Shown here: piece by piece, positions 26,327-34,325 of the stretch
Layout: every line of letters begins with the position of its first letter
Position numbering within the stretch: position 1 is the first letter of the stretch
Position numbers and translations under genes: made by a program
The notes under the pieces: model-generated
The model's database searches: none
The model's input: the letters and a program-made list of their open reading frames with translations, nothing else
What the model was told of the DNA's origin: nothing
Source: Austwickia chelonae
GTDB lineage: Bacteria > Actinomycetota > Actinomycetes > Actinomycetales > Dermatophilaceae
Assembly: GCF_003391095.1 (NCBI RefSeq)
Contig: NZ_CP031447.1
Coordinates: 2,046,001 to 2,110,000 of the forward strand
Length of the DNA stretch: 64,000 nt
Direction: 5' to 3'

Positions 26327-27189
26327 ACACCGCGCGGAACCCCGACGACCAGCCGCTGCTGTCCCTGAACGGACTGGGCAAGAGCTTCGACCCCTTCCAC
26401 CTGGAAGACCTCGACCTAGAGGTGCGAGCCGGTCAGGTCGTCGGCCTGGTCGGCGCCAATGGAGCCGGCAAGACCACCGCCATCGGCTGCGCCCTCGGCA
26501 TGCTCCGCCCGGACCGGGGGACGGTCCACCTGATCGACAAGCAGTGGATCGGTGTCGTCCTGGACACTCCCCCGTACCTGCCCACCTGGACCGTCGCCGA
26601 GGTGGAACTGGCCCTGGCGCCCTTCTACCCGCGCTGGAACCGGAGCACCTTCGCCCGCCTGGCCGACCGGGCCGGTCTGAGCACCTCCTCCCAGGTCGGA
26701 TCGCTCAGCCGTGGGATGGCGCTGCGCCTGCAGCTGGCCGTCGCGCTCAGCCACGACGCCCGGCTCCTGATCCTGGACGAACCGACCAGCGGCGTCGACC
26801 CGGTCGGACGCTGCGAGCTTCTCGACGAACTCGCCGGGTTCATGTTGCACGAGGACCACGGCATCCTGTTCTCCACCCACATCACCGCCGACCTGGAACG
26901 CATCGCCGACCGGGTGGTCGTCCTCGCCCACGGTCGGATGGTCGCCGCCGGGGACACCCCGGAGATCCTGGACGCCTTCCGGATGGTGCACGGCGGTCTG
27001 GGTGAACTGCCGGATCCGTTGCGCGGAATGGTCCACGGGCTACGGGAGCATTCGGTCGGTTGGGCAGGTGTCATGGCCACGCCGGACACCGTCCATCTGT
27101 CCGGCGCCTGCGTCGTGGAAGAGCCGACCCTGGACGAGCTGGTGAGGCATCTGTCCTCACTCGATGCACCGGTGGCCAGCCATGGCTGA
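26323..27189 (+). CDS. ABC transporter ATP-binding protein of a YtrA-type operon
   Basis: 288 residues. Walker A GANGAGKTT (about residue 47), a divergent signature SLSRGMALRLQ, Walker B LLILDEPTSGVDP and a switch His in STHI. It belongs to the BcrA/YtrB class that pairs with ABC-2 permeases for drug or peptide export, or for envelope sensing. The ATG overlaps the GntR stop by 4 bases and the end overlaps the permease start by 8 bases, so the operon is tightly coupled. Confidence 0.9.
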   Translation: MNTARNPDDQPLLSLNGLGKSFDPFHLEDLDLEVRAGQVVGLVGANGAGKTTAIGCALGMLRPDRGTVHLIDKQWIGVVLDTPPYLPTWTVAEVELALAPFYPRWNRSTFARLADRAGLSTSSQVGSLSRGMALRLQLAVALSHDARLLILDEPTSGVDPVGRCELLDELAGFMLHEDHGILFSTHITADLERIADRVVVLAHGRMVAAGDTPEILDAFRMVHGGLGELPDPLRGMVHGLREHSVGWAGVMATPDTVHLSGACVVEEPTLDELVRHLSSLDAPVASHG

Positions 27190-28555
27190 GCGACCACTGC
27201 TGGCGATGTTCCGGTTGGACCTGCGGGTCCTGCATTCTTTCCTCCTGCCCGCCGCGGGCTTCACCGTGCTCGCTGCTTTCGCCTACGCGACCCTGGGGCT
27301 CGGCCTGGCGCTGGTCACCGTGATGTTCATCCCGCTGATGGCGATCAGTCTTCTGGCCCAGGCCGAGGAGTCTGCGCACCTGCCGCGGCTTCAGGCCTGC
27401 CTTCCGGTCTCTGCTCGCATCGTCGCCGCCGCGCATCATCTGGTGACCGTGGCGGTCTTGGGCTACGCGACGGTGGCGGCCTTGTCGCTGGTGATGGTGG
27501 ACGCGCGGCTGCGTGACATCGGTGCTGGCGCCGGGACGACCGGGGCGATGCTGCTCCTGCTACTGGTCGGCGCGGCTTCGTCGTTGTTCTGGCCGGTCGC
27601 CGATCGTTATGGCACCGACCGGGCCTGGTGGGTGGCCGTGCCGGCGGTCGTCCTGTTGCTGGCGATCCAAGCGGTCCTGATGGCTCAGCACTGGCTGTCG
27701 TTCAGGGGTGGTGCTGTTCTTCCCCGCTGGGAGGTCCTCCGGCCGCTGTGGTCGCCTTCCGTCCTGGTTCCGTCCGTCGTCGGCGCGGTCCTGCTTGCAT
27801 TGTGGGCCTCCTACCGTCGCTGCGTGATTCTGCGGTGTGGAACGCGGTCCGACGCGCCGTGGTCCTCGGCGGTTCTCTGCCGAGACCGATCCGGTGGCTG
27901 CCTGTCCGGTCTGCCATGGTCTCCCGTGCTCCGGCTGCAGCTGCTCGCGCTACGCGAGCTCAGGCCGGTCGTCGCCCTTCTCCTGATCCCGACGGTGCTC
28001 GCCGCGGTGGCTGTCGATGCCCTGTCCAGCACGCTTTTCCTGGTGCCGCTCGCGCTGACGGTCTCGTTGAATGTCGTTCACCTGGCGGGTGGCACGGGCT
28101 TGGGCCGGTTGTACGACGCATTGCCGGTGGGTCGGCGTGAGGTGGTCGCCGCGCAGTATCTGGTCGTGTCCGGCGTGGTGGCGGTCGTGACGGCGGTCCT
28201 GGCCGTACTGGTGGGCTTCGACCTGTTCCGTGGTCGCGGGTCGGGCACGGATGCTCTTCTCGGGGTGGCTGCGGTGGCGGTGGCCTTGTCCGCCGTCCTG
28301 GGTCTGGCGATTCCGCTCTCGACCCGCTGGGGTGCGTGGAGGGGTGTCATGGCTGTTCTCGCGACGGTGATGCTGCTCACCACTGGGCTCATCGCCGTGG
28401 CGTTCACGGCACCCGACGCCTGGGCCGATACGAAGTTCTTGCTGGCTCAGGCGCCGTGGTGGGGAACACTCAGTGCCTCGGTATCGGTGGCCGCTGTCGC
28501 CCTGACGTCGTCCTACGGGGTCACGACTCGGATCTACGAGCGTCAGGACCTATGA
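27182..28555 (+). CDS. ABC-2-type permease, apparent double-length fusion
   Basis: 457 residues with two sets of about six hydrophobic segments. The first half begins MAERPLLAMFRLDLRVLHSF and the second, near residue 248, begins LQLLALRELRPVVALLLIP, each starting with the amphipathic lead typical of ABC-2 permease subunits. Two separate permeases (YtrC/YtrD-like) seem to be fused, so one polypeptide could form the whole membrane channel with two ATPase copies. It overlaps the ATPase gene by 8 bases. Substrate unknown. Confidence 0.8.
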   Translation: MAERPLLAMFRLDLRVLHSFLLPAAGFTVLAAFAYATLGLGLALVTVMFIPLMAISLLAQAEESAHLPRLQACLPVSARIVAAAHHLVTVAVLGYATVAALSLVMVDARLRDIGAGAGTTGAMLLLLLVGAASSLFWPVADRYGTDRAWWVAVPAVVLLLAIQAVLMAQHWLSFRGGAVLPRWEVLRPLWSPSVLVPSVVGAVLLALWASYRRCVILRCGTRSDAPWSSAVLCRDRSGGCLSGLPWSPVLRLQLLALRELRPVVALLLIPTVLAAVAVDALSSTLFLVPLALTVSLNVVHLAGGTGLGRLYDALPVGRREVVAAQYLVVSGVVAVVTAVLAVLVGFDLFRGRGSGTDALLGVAAVAVALSAVLGLAIPLSTRWGAWRGVMAVLATVMLLTTGLIAVAFTAPDAWADTKFLLAQAPWWGTLSASVSVAAVALTSSYGVTTRIYERQDL

Positions 28556-28663
28556 GCCCCCGTGGACGGTGCTCTCGGTGTCGACCCTGGAGCCTCGCGA
28601 CGACGGGGGCGCTGATCGACCGGGCACTACGACACCGTGACCGACAGTGCTGAAAGTCCCGGA

Positions 28664-28669
28664 TAGGCT
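28664..28669 (+). promoter_or_regulatory. -10 element TAGGCT, probable leaderless lpd promoter
   Basis: TAGGCT lies exactly 7 bases before ATG 28677 and no ribosome site is present; same arrangement as at 21750 and 62673. Confidence 0.5.
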
Positions 28670-28676
28670 TATCCCC

Positions 28677-30074
28677 ATGGCTGACTTCGATGTGGTGGTC
28701 CTGGGCGCCGGCCCGGGTGGATATGTGGCGGCGATCCGGGCAGCGCAGCTCGGCAAGCGCGTCGCCGTGGTGGAGAAGAAGTACTGGGGTGGAGTTTGCC
28801 TCAACGTGGGTTGCATCCCCAGCAAAGCACTGCTGAAGAACGCCGAGCTGGCCCACACGTTGACGCACGAGAAGGCCAAGTACGGCATCGAGGGCGACGC
28901 CACGATGTCCTACGGTCCGACCCACAAGCGGTCTCGCCAGGTCAGCGCGGGCATCGTCAAGGGCGTCCACTTCCTGATGAAGAAGAACAAGATCACCGAA
29001 ATCGACGGATGGGGAACCCTCACCGGGGCGAACTCCATGGATGTCGCCCTGAACAACGGGGAGACTAAGTCGATCAGCTTCGACAACCTGATCATCGCCG
29101 CCGGTGCGGTCACCCGGATGCTCCCGGGCGTGGAGGTCAGCAAGAATGTCGTGACCTATGAGGAGCAGATCCTCGACGAGAACCTCCCCCGCTCGATCAT
29201 CATCGCCGGATCCGGCGCCATCGGTGTCGAGTTCGCTTATGTGATGGCCAACTTCGGCGTCGATGTGACGATCGTGGAATTCCTGGACCGGATGGTGCCC
29301 ACCGAGGACGCCGACGTCTCCAAGGAACTCCTGAAGCACTACAAGAAACTCGGCGTGAAGGTCATGGTCGGCACGAAGGTCGACTCCGTCGAGGACACCG
29401 GCTCCGGCGTCAAGGTCACGGTCACCCCGGCCGCCGGCGGCGAAAGCACCGTCCTGGAAGCCGACCGTCTCCTCTCCGCCATCGGTTTCGCTCCGCGCAC
29501 GCGGGGCTACGGCTTGGAGAACATCGGCGTCGAAATGACCGAGCGGGGCGCGATCAAGGTCGACGGCTTCTGCCGCACCTCGGTGCCGAATGTGTACGCC
29601 ATCGGTGATGTCACCGCGAAGATGATGCTGGCCCACGTCGCTGAGGCCATGGGCATCGTCGCCGCCGAGACCATCGCCGGCGCGGAGACCATGCCGGTGG
29701 ATTACGCCAATATTCCTCGGGCGACCTACTGCCACCCGCAGATCGCTTCGATGGGCCTGTCCGAGCAGCAGGCGAAGGACGCCGGCCACGAGGTGAAGAC
29801 CTCGTCGTTCCCCTTCGCAGCGAACGGCAAGGCCCAGGGTCTGGGCGAGGCCGCCGGTTTCGTGAAGGTCGTCGCCGACGCGAAGTACAACGAGATCCTC
29901 GGCGTCCACATGATCGGCCCGGATGTCACCGAGCTGCTCCCGGCCGCGAATGTCGCCAAGCAGTGGGACCTCACCGCCGACGAGGTCAGCCGCACGGTCT
30001 TCGCGCACCCGACCTTGGGCGAGGCGCTCAAGGAGGCCATGCACGGCATCAGCGGCCACATGATCAACTTCTGA
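28677..30074 (+). CDS. lpd: Dihydrolipoamide dehydrogenase
   Basis: 465 residues of a FAD/NAD disulfide reductase: the FAD loop [14 protein letters not shown], redox disulfide [15 protein letters not shown], the NAD loop [13 protein letters not shown], a second FAD motif NVYAIGDVT, and the C-terminal dimer catalytic segment [10 protein letters not shown] with the active His. It re-oxidises lipoyl groups of the pyruvate, 2-oxoglutarate and branched-chain dehydrogenases and the glycine cleavage system. No E2 gene is adjacent. ATG 28677 has a TAGGCT box 7 bases upstream, indicating a leaderless message. A hairpin follows. Confidence 0.94.
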   Translation: MADFDVVVLGAGPGGYVAAIRAAQLGKRVAVVEKKYWGGVCLNVGCIPSKALLKNAELAHTLTHEKAKYGIEGDATMSYGPTHKRSRQVSAGIVKGVHFLMKKNKITEIDGWGTLTGANSMDVALNNGETKSISFDNLIIAAGAVTRMLPGVEVSKNVVTYEEQILDENLPRSIIIAGSGAIGVEFAYVMANFGVDVTIVEFLDRMVPTEDADVSKELLKHYKKLGVKVMVGTKVDSVEDTGSGVKVTVTPAAGGESTVLEADRLLSAIGFAPRTRGYGLENIGVEMTERGAIKVDGFCRTSVPNVYAIGDVTAKMMLAHVAEAMGIVAAETIAGAETMPVDYANIPRATYCHPQIASMGLSEQQAKDAGHEVKTSSFPFAANGKAQGLGEAAGFVKVVADAKYNEILGVHMIGPDVTELLPAANVAKQWDLTADEVSRTVFAHPTLGEALKEAMHGISGHMINF

Positions 30075-30100
30075 CCAAGGGGTCGTAGCACCGACATCGG

Positions 30101-30138
30101 ATCCGGCCCGGTCACCTTCCATGGCGACCGGGCCGGAT
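30101..30138 (+). terminator. 13-bp hairpin after lpd
   Basis: Arms 30101-30113 and 30126-30138 are perfect complements, 27 bases after the lpd stop; the 12-base interior can extend the stem further. Confidence 0.75.
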
Positions 30139-30527
30139 GTACTCCTTGATCCCGTCCTTGTCTGCGTAGATAAGAACGGCGGGCAAACCAGATCGCCCAG
30201 GAAGCAGGGATTGATCCGGGCGAAGATCGGACGAGAGCCGACGATCTCCGTACGTCCTCGGATGTCGTGGACCAGCCGCCCCAGATTGGGGGTGCGGGAC
30301 GGGTTCAGGTGATTCATCGCCGACAGATGGCGGAGGACACGACGCCGTAGGCGTCTTGTCCTCGCCGACGGCAGTGGACGCGGCACCGCCTCCTAGAAGG
30401 TTCTCAACCCCGAGAAGGCTCCTCTTGATACCGGTCATCTTGATACCGAAGAGCCGCTGTTTCCATAGGCCTCCAAAGAAATTCAACCAATATTCTGTTG
30501 AGGGACGTTCTACGTCCACGGCGAAGA
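30139..30527. other. About 390-bp gap, possibly with a decayed minus-strand gene
   Basis: No intact gene. On the minus strand a frame from about 30315 (starting MNHLNPSRTPNLGRLVHD) has good third-position GC bias to about 30190, where the bias passes to another frame that ends IKEYIRPGRHGR at 30112. This pattern suggests a small gene broken by a frameshift. An 11-bp hairpin with one mismatch (30336-30360) lies near its start. No family recognised. Confidence 0.3.
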
Positions 30528-30558
30528 TGGGGCTCGTGCCTCCTCGGCACGAACCCCA
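30528..30558 (-). terminator. Hairpin after the cyclodipeptide synthase gene
   Basis: Arms 30528-30540 and 30546-30558 pair over 13 bp with one wobble and a 5-base loop, 28 bases beyond the synthase stop. Confidence 0.72.
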
Positions 30559-30586
30559 CCCAAGTCACCGCTTGAAGCGCTCACCT

Positions 30587-31309
30587 CTACAGGGCCGGAC
30601 CACCCCTCGGGCGCTCGTCGACGGTGACCAGCGCAAACCCTTGACGTTCGGCAGGACGCCAGCTCAGCTCCCGATCGTAGAGCCGCCTCAGGTAAGGGAT
30701 TTCCCGGTGATAGACGAACACCGAGGAATCGACCCCGACGATGCCAGGAGTGTCGATGAACATCGGCAGCTCCTCCAGGAAATACTGAACAGCCTGCTCT
30801 TCCTGGTTCTCCTGAGGAGGATTGCCCTCCTCCTCCCAGGCCTGCAGGATCCCCCGCGATGTCGCCAAGGTGGCCTCCTGGAAGTCCGGATCCTGCGCAT
30901 AGCGCCGCCGTCCTTCGTCAAGAAGTTCCAGATAGCGAGGGTTCACCGAAAGGCTCTCGTGACAGAGCACCATTCCCGGCGTCTCCTCCACGCCCACCTG
31001 CGCCAAGGCCGTACGCACCTTGTTGAGCACGTACTTGCCCTGTTTACGAGCCTTGGACTCCGCCTTGGCCTCGGCATATCCCAGGGCGCGCAGGGTGTGC
31101 GCCGCTGACTTGTCCGGCACGAAGAAACTCGCCTGCGGGTAGGTCTCGAACGCCCAACACACCAGTTCGGTGATCCGGGACTGGTTGAAGTAACCGTTGA
31201 ACGGGCTGACCCCGACGCAGACGTGACCAGCCTCGGACACGATCTGCGCGCAGGACTCGGTCAGCGGCTCACGTCGGAAGACGACATCGCGGAGAAGAGG
31301 ATCAGTCAC
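30587..31309 (-). CDS. tRNA-dependent cyclodipeptide synthase, NYH subfamily
   Basis: 240 residues from GTG 31309 (frame open to 31327). CDPSs take two aminoacyl-tRNAs and make a cyclic dipeptide. The catalytic set is complete at the spacing known from AlbC: Ser in GVSPFNGYF (S35, AlbC S37), Asn three residues on (N38, AlbC N40), Y176 and E180 in QYFLEELP, and Y200-H201 in FVYHREIPYLRRLY. N40 and Y202-H203 place it in the NYH subfamily. The basic helix KARKQGKYVLNKVR should bind tRNA. The start overlaps the DUF1684 stop by 8 bases, so both are translated together. No P450 or cyclodipeptide oxidase is adjacent. The product's amino acids cannot be predicted by eye. Confidence 0.9.
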   Translation of the reverse strand: MTDPLLRDVVFRREPLTESCAQIVSEAGHVCVGVSPFNGYFNQSRITELVCWAFETYPQASFFVPDKSAAHTLRALGYAEAKAESKARKQGKYVLNKVRTALAQVGVEETPGMVLCHESLSVNPRYLELLDEGRRRYAQDPDFQEATLATSRGILQAWEEEGNPPQENQEEQAVQYFLEELPMFIDTPGIVGVDSSVFVYHREIPYLRRLYDRELSWRPAERQGFALVTVDERPRGGPAL

Positions 31310-32150
31310 GGTGGCCATCCACCTCATCAGCCCATAGAACGTGCTGTTCCCCGCCCCGGACCGGCGCTTCGATCCGGTTCTCGGCCGGGGGCAGCGGACA
31401 GTTGAAGTAGTCGGAGAAACCGCACGGCGGAATGAAGGCCCGGTTGAAGTCGACCTCGATCGGCCCGACTCCGGTGACCCCGGACAGTTTCAGGAAACGA
31501 CCGGGGGCATGGCTCTCCCGGCCGGTCGTCCCGTCGGCGAAGACGATCACCAGCACCTCGTGGTCGAGGAAGGCCACCAGGTCGTAGCGTTTCCCGCCGA
31601 CCTCGACCTCCACGACGCCGGGAACCTTCTTGTCGTGCCCGTCATCGGACTCTCGTGAGAATCCCCAGGACACGTCGGTGGCCTGGTCATAGGGGCGGAA
31701 CTCACCCTGCACGACCAGTTCCGGGTCGAAAGGATAGACCTCGATGCCGGCGAACCGTTGCGCTTGTTCGTTCTCGGCCCGGTAGATCCGCAGCTCCACG
31801 GAGTCACCGTCCAGGCTGAAAGCATCGACGACGGTGTCGCCGCAGGTCAACAAGGGGGTCCCGTCCCCACGCAGCAGAGACATCACAGTCGGGCCGGTCA
31901 CTGGCACCCCGTCGATGTCCAGCTGAGCGCCCTCGTCGGGAACGATCAGCACGCCCTGGCCGTCAGGGCCGGGGGCAGCCGACAGCGGCAGACCGATGAC
32001 CTGTTCGTGACCGCTGACCTCGTGGAAATCCACCAAGGCCAGCGGTCCGTGCGCGCCGGTCACAGCAGCCAGCCGTTCCTGTGCCCATTCTCGGTGGGCA
32101 AGCTCTTCCGGGGACAGGACGACTTCGGTTTCTCCGACACCAGTGGGCAT
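31302..32150 (-). CDS. DUF1684 protein, coupled to the cyclodipeptide synthase
   Basis: 282 residues, soluble, no signal peptide. The C-terminal signature of DUF1684 is clear: VDFNRAFIPPCGFSDYFNCPLPPAENRI, with two cysteines (split here as FIPPCGFSDY and FNCPLPP). The middle has ESHAPGRFLKL and a strand-rich core (GKRYDLVAFLDHEVLVIVFADGTTG). ATG 32150 follows AGGAG by 4 bases. It is the upstream partner of the synthase gene and overlaps it, so the two proteins probably act in one process. DUF1684 has no established biochemical function to my knowledge; modification or handling of the cyclic dipeptide is a guess from context. Confidence 0.85.
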   Translation of the reverse strand: MPTGVGETEVVLSPEELAHREWAQERLAAVTGAHGPLALVDFHEVSGHEQVIGLPLSAAPGPDGQGVLIVPDEGAQLDIDGVPVTGPTVMSLLRGDGTPLLTCGDTVVDAFSLDGDSVELRIYRAENEQAQRFAGIEVYPFDPELVVQGEFRPYDQATDVSWGFSRESDDGHDKKVPGVVEVEVGGKRYDLVAFLDHEVLVIVFADGTTGRESHAPGRFLKLSGVTGVGPIEVDFNRAFIPPCGFSDYFNCPLPPAENRIEAPVRGGEQHVLWADEVDGHRD

Positions 32151-32181
32151 TTCTCTCCTCAACAGGGGTTGTACGACGACA

Positions 32182-32221
32182 ACGGGGCCGGGTACGAAGA
32201 CCTTCTCGTACCCGGCCCCGT
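32182..32221 (-). terminator. Perfect 16-bp hairpin after the thioredoxin-collagen gene
   Basis: Arms 32182-32197 and 32206-32221, 8-base loop, 20 bases beyond the stop at 32242. It separates this gene from the DUF1684-synthase pair downstream on the same strand. Confidence 0.82.
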
Positions 32222-32241
32222 CGATCAGGAAATGATGAGAC

Positions 32242-33996
32242 TTACTTGGTGGGGTACTGGGTGCTGAGCATCTTGCTGACCCAGGCCTCCATGTGCGGCT
32301 TGCCCTGCGGGCCCTGCATCGCAGGAACCGACGACTGCAGCTTGCCGTTGTAGATCACGACCATGGCGGGCAGACCACCGGGAAGCGTCACACCGTTCTT
32401 GGCGAGAATCTTCCGAACGGCGGAGTCGTTGGACGCCACATTGGCCAGGGTCCATTTGCCACCGCTGGCCTTGGCCAGTTCGGCAGCGACCTGTCCGTGA
32501 CGCTTCGAGGACTGCGAGTAGTTGTCCAGGTGCAGGCGCAACGCGACCGGGTGACGCTTGGAGATCGCGACGACCTTCTTCCAGGACTCCTCGTCGCTGA
32601 TGTTCACCGTGGCCGGGTCGGCCACGGCCTTGCCGCCCTTGACCGCCTGGTCGATCCAGGTGTTCACCGCAGCCTTGTCGCCGTCGTATCCGCTACGACG
32701 CGAGGTTTCCTTGCCGTCGATGATGGAGATCAACGTCGGGAACCACGGCTTGTCGAAGCGCTCCCAGATCTTCGGGTACTTCGTCCCGTCGATCTTGCCG
32801 ATGACGTACGCGCCGTTGCTGGCCTTGGCCTTCTCGGCCAGCACCGGTGCCAGCTTCTCGCAGGGGTCGCAGCCCTCCTTGGAGAAGTCGAGGATGAAGG
32901 GCACCTTCTTCGAGCCAGCCATCAGCTGATCGAAGTTCTTGTCGGTGACCTCGACGATCTTGCCGGGTGCTCCGGGCTTGACCGGGGTCTGTCCCTCACC
33001 GGGGCCACCCGGCTTGACGGGCTTCTGGCCATCGCCAGGTCCACCAGGCTGTCCCGGCTTGACGGGCTTCTGGCCGTCACCAGGTCCACCAGGCTGACCG
33101 GGCTGACCGGGGCGAACCGGCTTCTGGCCACCGTCTTCGATCGGAATGTCACCGGCCGGAGGCTGTCCCGGCTTGACGGGCTTCTGGCCGTCACCAGGTC
33201 CACCAGGCTGTCCCGGCTGTCCCGGCTGACCGGGGCGAACCGGCTTCTGGCCGTCACCAGGTCCACCAGGCTGACCCGGCTGACCGGGCTGACCGGGGCG
33301 AACCGGCTTCTGGCCGTCACCAGGTCCACCAGGCTGACCCGGCTGACCCGGCTGACCGGGGCGAACCGGCTTCTGGCCACCGTCTTCGATCGGAATGTCA
33401 CCGGCCGGAGGCTGACCCGGACGACCAGGCTGACCAGGCTGACCGGGCTGACCGGGCTGACCCGGACGACCAGGCTGACCCGGACGACCCGGCTCCTCGG
33501 GCTTGTTCGGCGGGTTCGAGTCGACCGGCCCGAAACCACTGACCGTCTTGTCGATGAAGGACTTCAGCCCTGCCTCACCGGGGAACCCGGACAGGTGCGA
33601 GCCTTCCTTGCCCTTGGCGTAGGGCACGATCGTCGGGTAGCCACGCACCTGGAAGGCCCGCTTGGCGTCGGACCGGTCGGCGTCGATGACGGCCAGGGTC
33701 CACTTACCCTGAGCCTGTTCGGCCATCCGGCGGATGACCGGGTCCATGGTCCGGCAGGCGCCGCACCAGGCAGGAGCGGTGATCAGGAAGAAGACAGGGC
33801 GCTGGCTGCTCTGCTTCTTCAGCTGCTCAAGGTTGCTCATGTTCACGTCGACGATCGACGCGCCGCCCTGCACCGCGGACACCTCGGCCCCGAAGGGGGA
33901 GGTGGTGACGGCATTGGACACTCCGGTACCGACTCCGGTGAGGAGCAGAACGCTCGCAGTCACCAGGCCCACGGAACGCCGTGAAATCGAATTCAT
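32242..33996 (-). CDS. Secreted three-thioredoxin-fold protein with collagen-like Gly-X-Y linker
   Basis: 584 residues. A signal peptide (about 1-29, RRSVGLVTASVLLL core) leads to a thioredoxin fold with WCGAC (C78, C81) and cis-Pro GYPTIV. Residues about 163-345 form a Pro/Gly linker of GQPGRPGQP-type triplets and larger blocks such as GGPGDGQKPV. A second thioredoxin fold follows with CDPC (C376, C379) and WFPTLI. A third, about 455-584, lacks the cysteine pair (region LDNYSQSSKRHG) but keeps GGLPAMVVI. Two folds could be redox-active outside the cell and the third could bind a partner. ATG 33996 has an AAGGGAAAG site. No similar arrangement known to me. Confidence 0.85.
   Translation of the reverse strand: MNSISRRSVGLVTASVLLLTGVGTGVSNAVTTSPFGAEVSAVQGGASIVDVNMSNLEQLKKQSSQRPVFFLITAPAWCGACRTMDPVIRRMAEQAQGKWTLAVIDADRSDAKRAFQVRGYPTIVPYAKGKEGSHLSGFPGEAGLKSFIDKTVSGFGPVDSNPPNKPEEPGRPGQPGRPGQPGQPGQPGQPGRPGQPPAGDIPIEDGGQKPVRPGQPGQPGQPGGPGDGQKPVRPGQPGQPGQPGGPGDGQKPVRPGQPGQPGQPGGPGDGQKPVKPGQPPAGDIPIEDGGQKPVRPGQPGQPGGPGDGQKPVKPGQPGGPGDGQKPVKPGGPGEGQTPVKPGAPGKIVEVTDKNFDQLMAGSKKVPFILDFSKEGCDPCEKLAPVLAEKAKASNGAYVIGKIDGTKYPKIWERFDKPWFPTLISIIDGKETSRRSGYDGDKAAVNTWIDQAVKGGKAVADPATVNISDEESWKKVVAISKRHPVALRLHLDNYSQSSKRHGQVAAELAKASGGKWTLANVASNDSAVRKILAKNGVTLPGGLPAMVVIYNGKLQSSVPAMQGPQGKPHMEAWVSKMLSTQYPTK
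32985..33500. repeat. In-frame coding repeats of the Gly-X-Y linker
   Basis: About 500 bases of tandem, imperfect repeats made of short 9-base units and two larger copies of a block (including GDIPIEDGGQKPVRPG twice in the product). Such DNA is prone to length change by slippage or recombination, so copy number may vary between strains. Confidence 0.8.
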
Positions 33997-34325
33997 AAAA
34001 TCTTTCCCTTTCGATGTGTGGTCGACAGTCGAGTTCGTCTACCTGTTCAGTGGGTCTCCGCGTAATCGGAAAATACAGATCACTCAGCCACCTCCATCTC
34101 TTCGGATCATCCGCGTCGCGTCCTCTTATGAGGACACGAAATCTTTGGTATCCGGGCAGGGCCGATCGAGATATCGCAGGTAGACGGCCCCGGGCTTGCA
34201 TCATGTTCCGGAATGACTCCGAAGATGCCGCCCCACATATTCAGATCAGCTCAGAGATCACGCCGGTTGAATTCACCGGATTCGTCTGCGGAAAACTGAT
34301 CATTCATGGGTTCAGAAGACCCGAT
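33997..34325. other. Promoter region of the thioredoxin-collagen gene
   Basis: A 329-base gap between two minus-strand genes, clearly AT-richer than its neighbours. An imperfect dyad CCGGTTGAATTCACCGG (34263-34279) lies about 47 bases after the permease stop. No convincing gene. Confidence 0.4.

Noticed and set aside
32985-33500. Regular short repeats that could suggest a CRISPR array
   Set aside because: There are no unique spacers, and the repeats are in frame and encode the Gly-X-Y linker.
32293-33984. A 563-codon plus-strand frame opposite the thioredoxin-collagen gene
   Set aside because: Its RLTGLTGANRLLA-type repeats are the antisense image of the Pro/Gly repeats; the minus strand has the signal peptide, folds and ribosome site.
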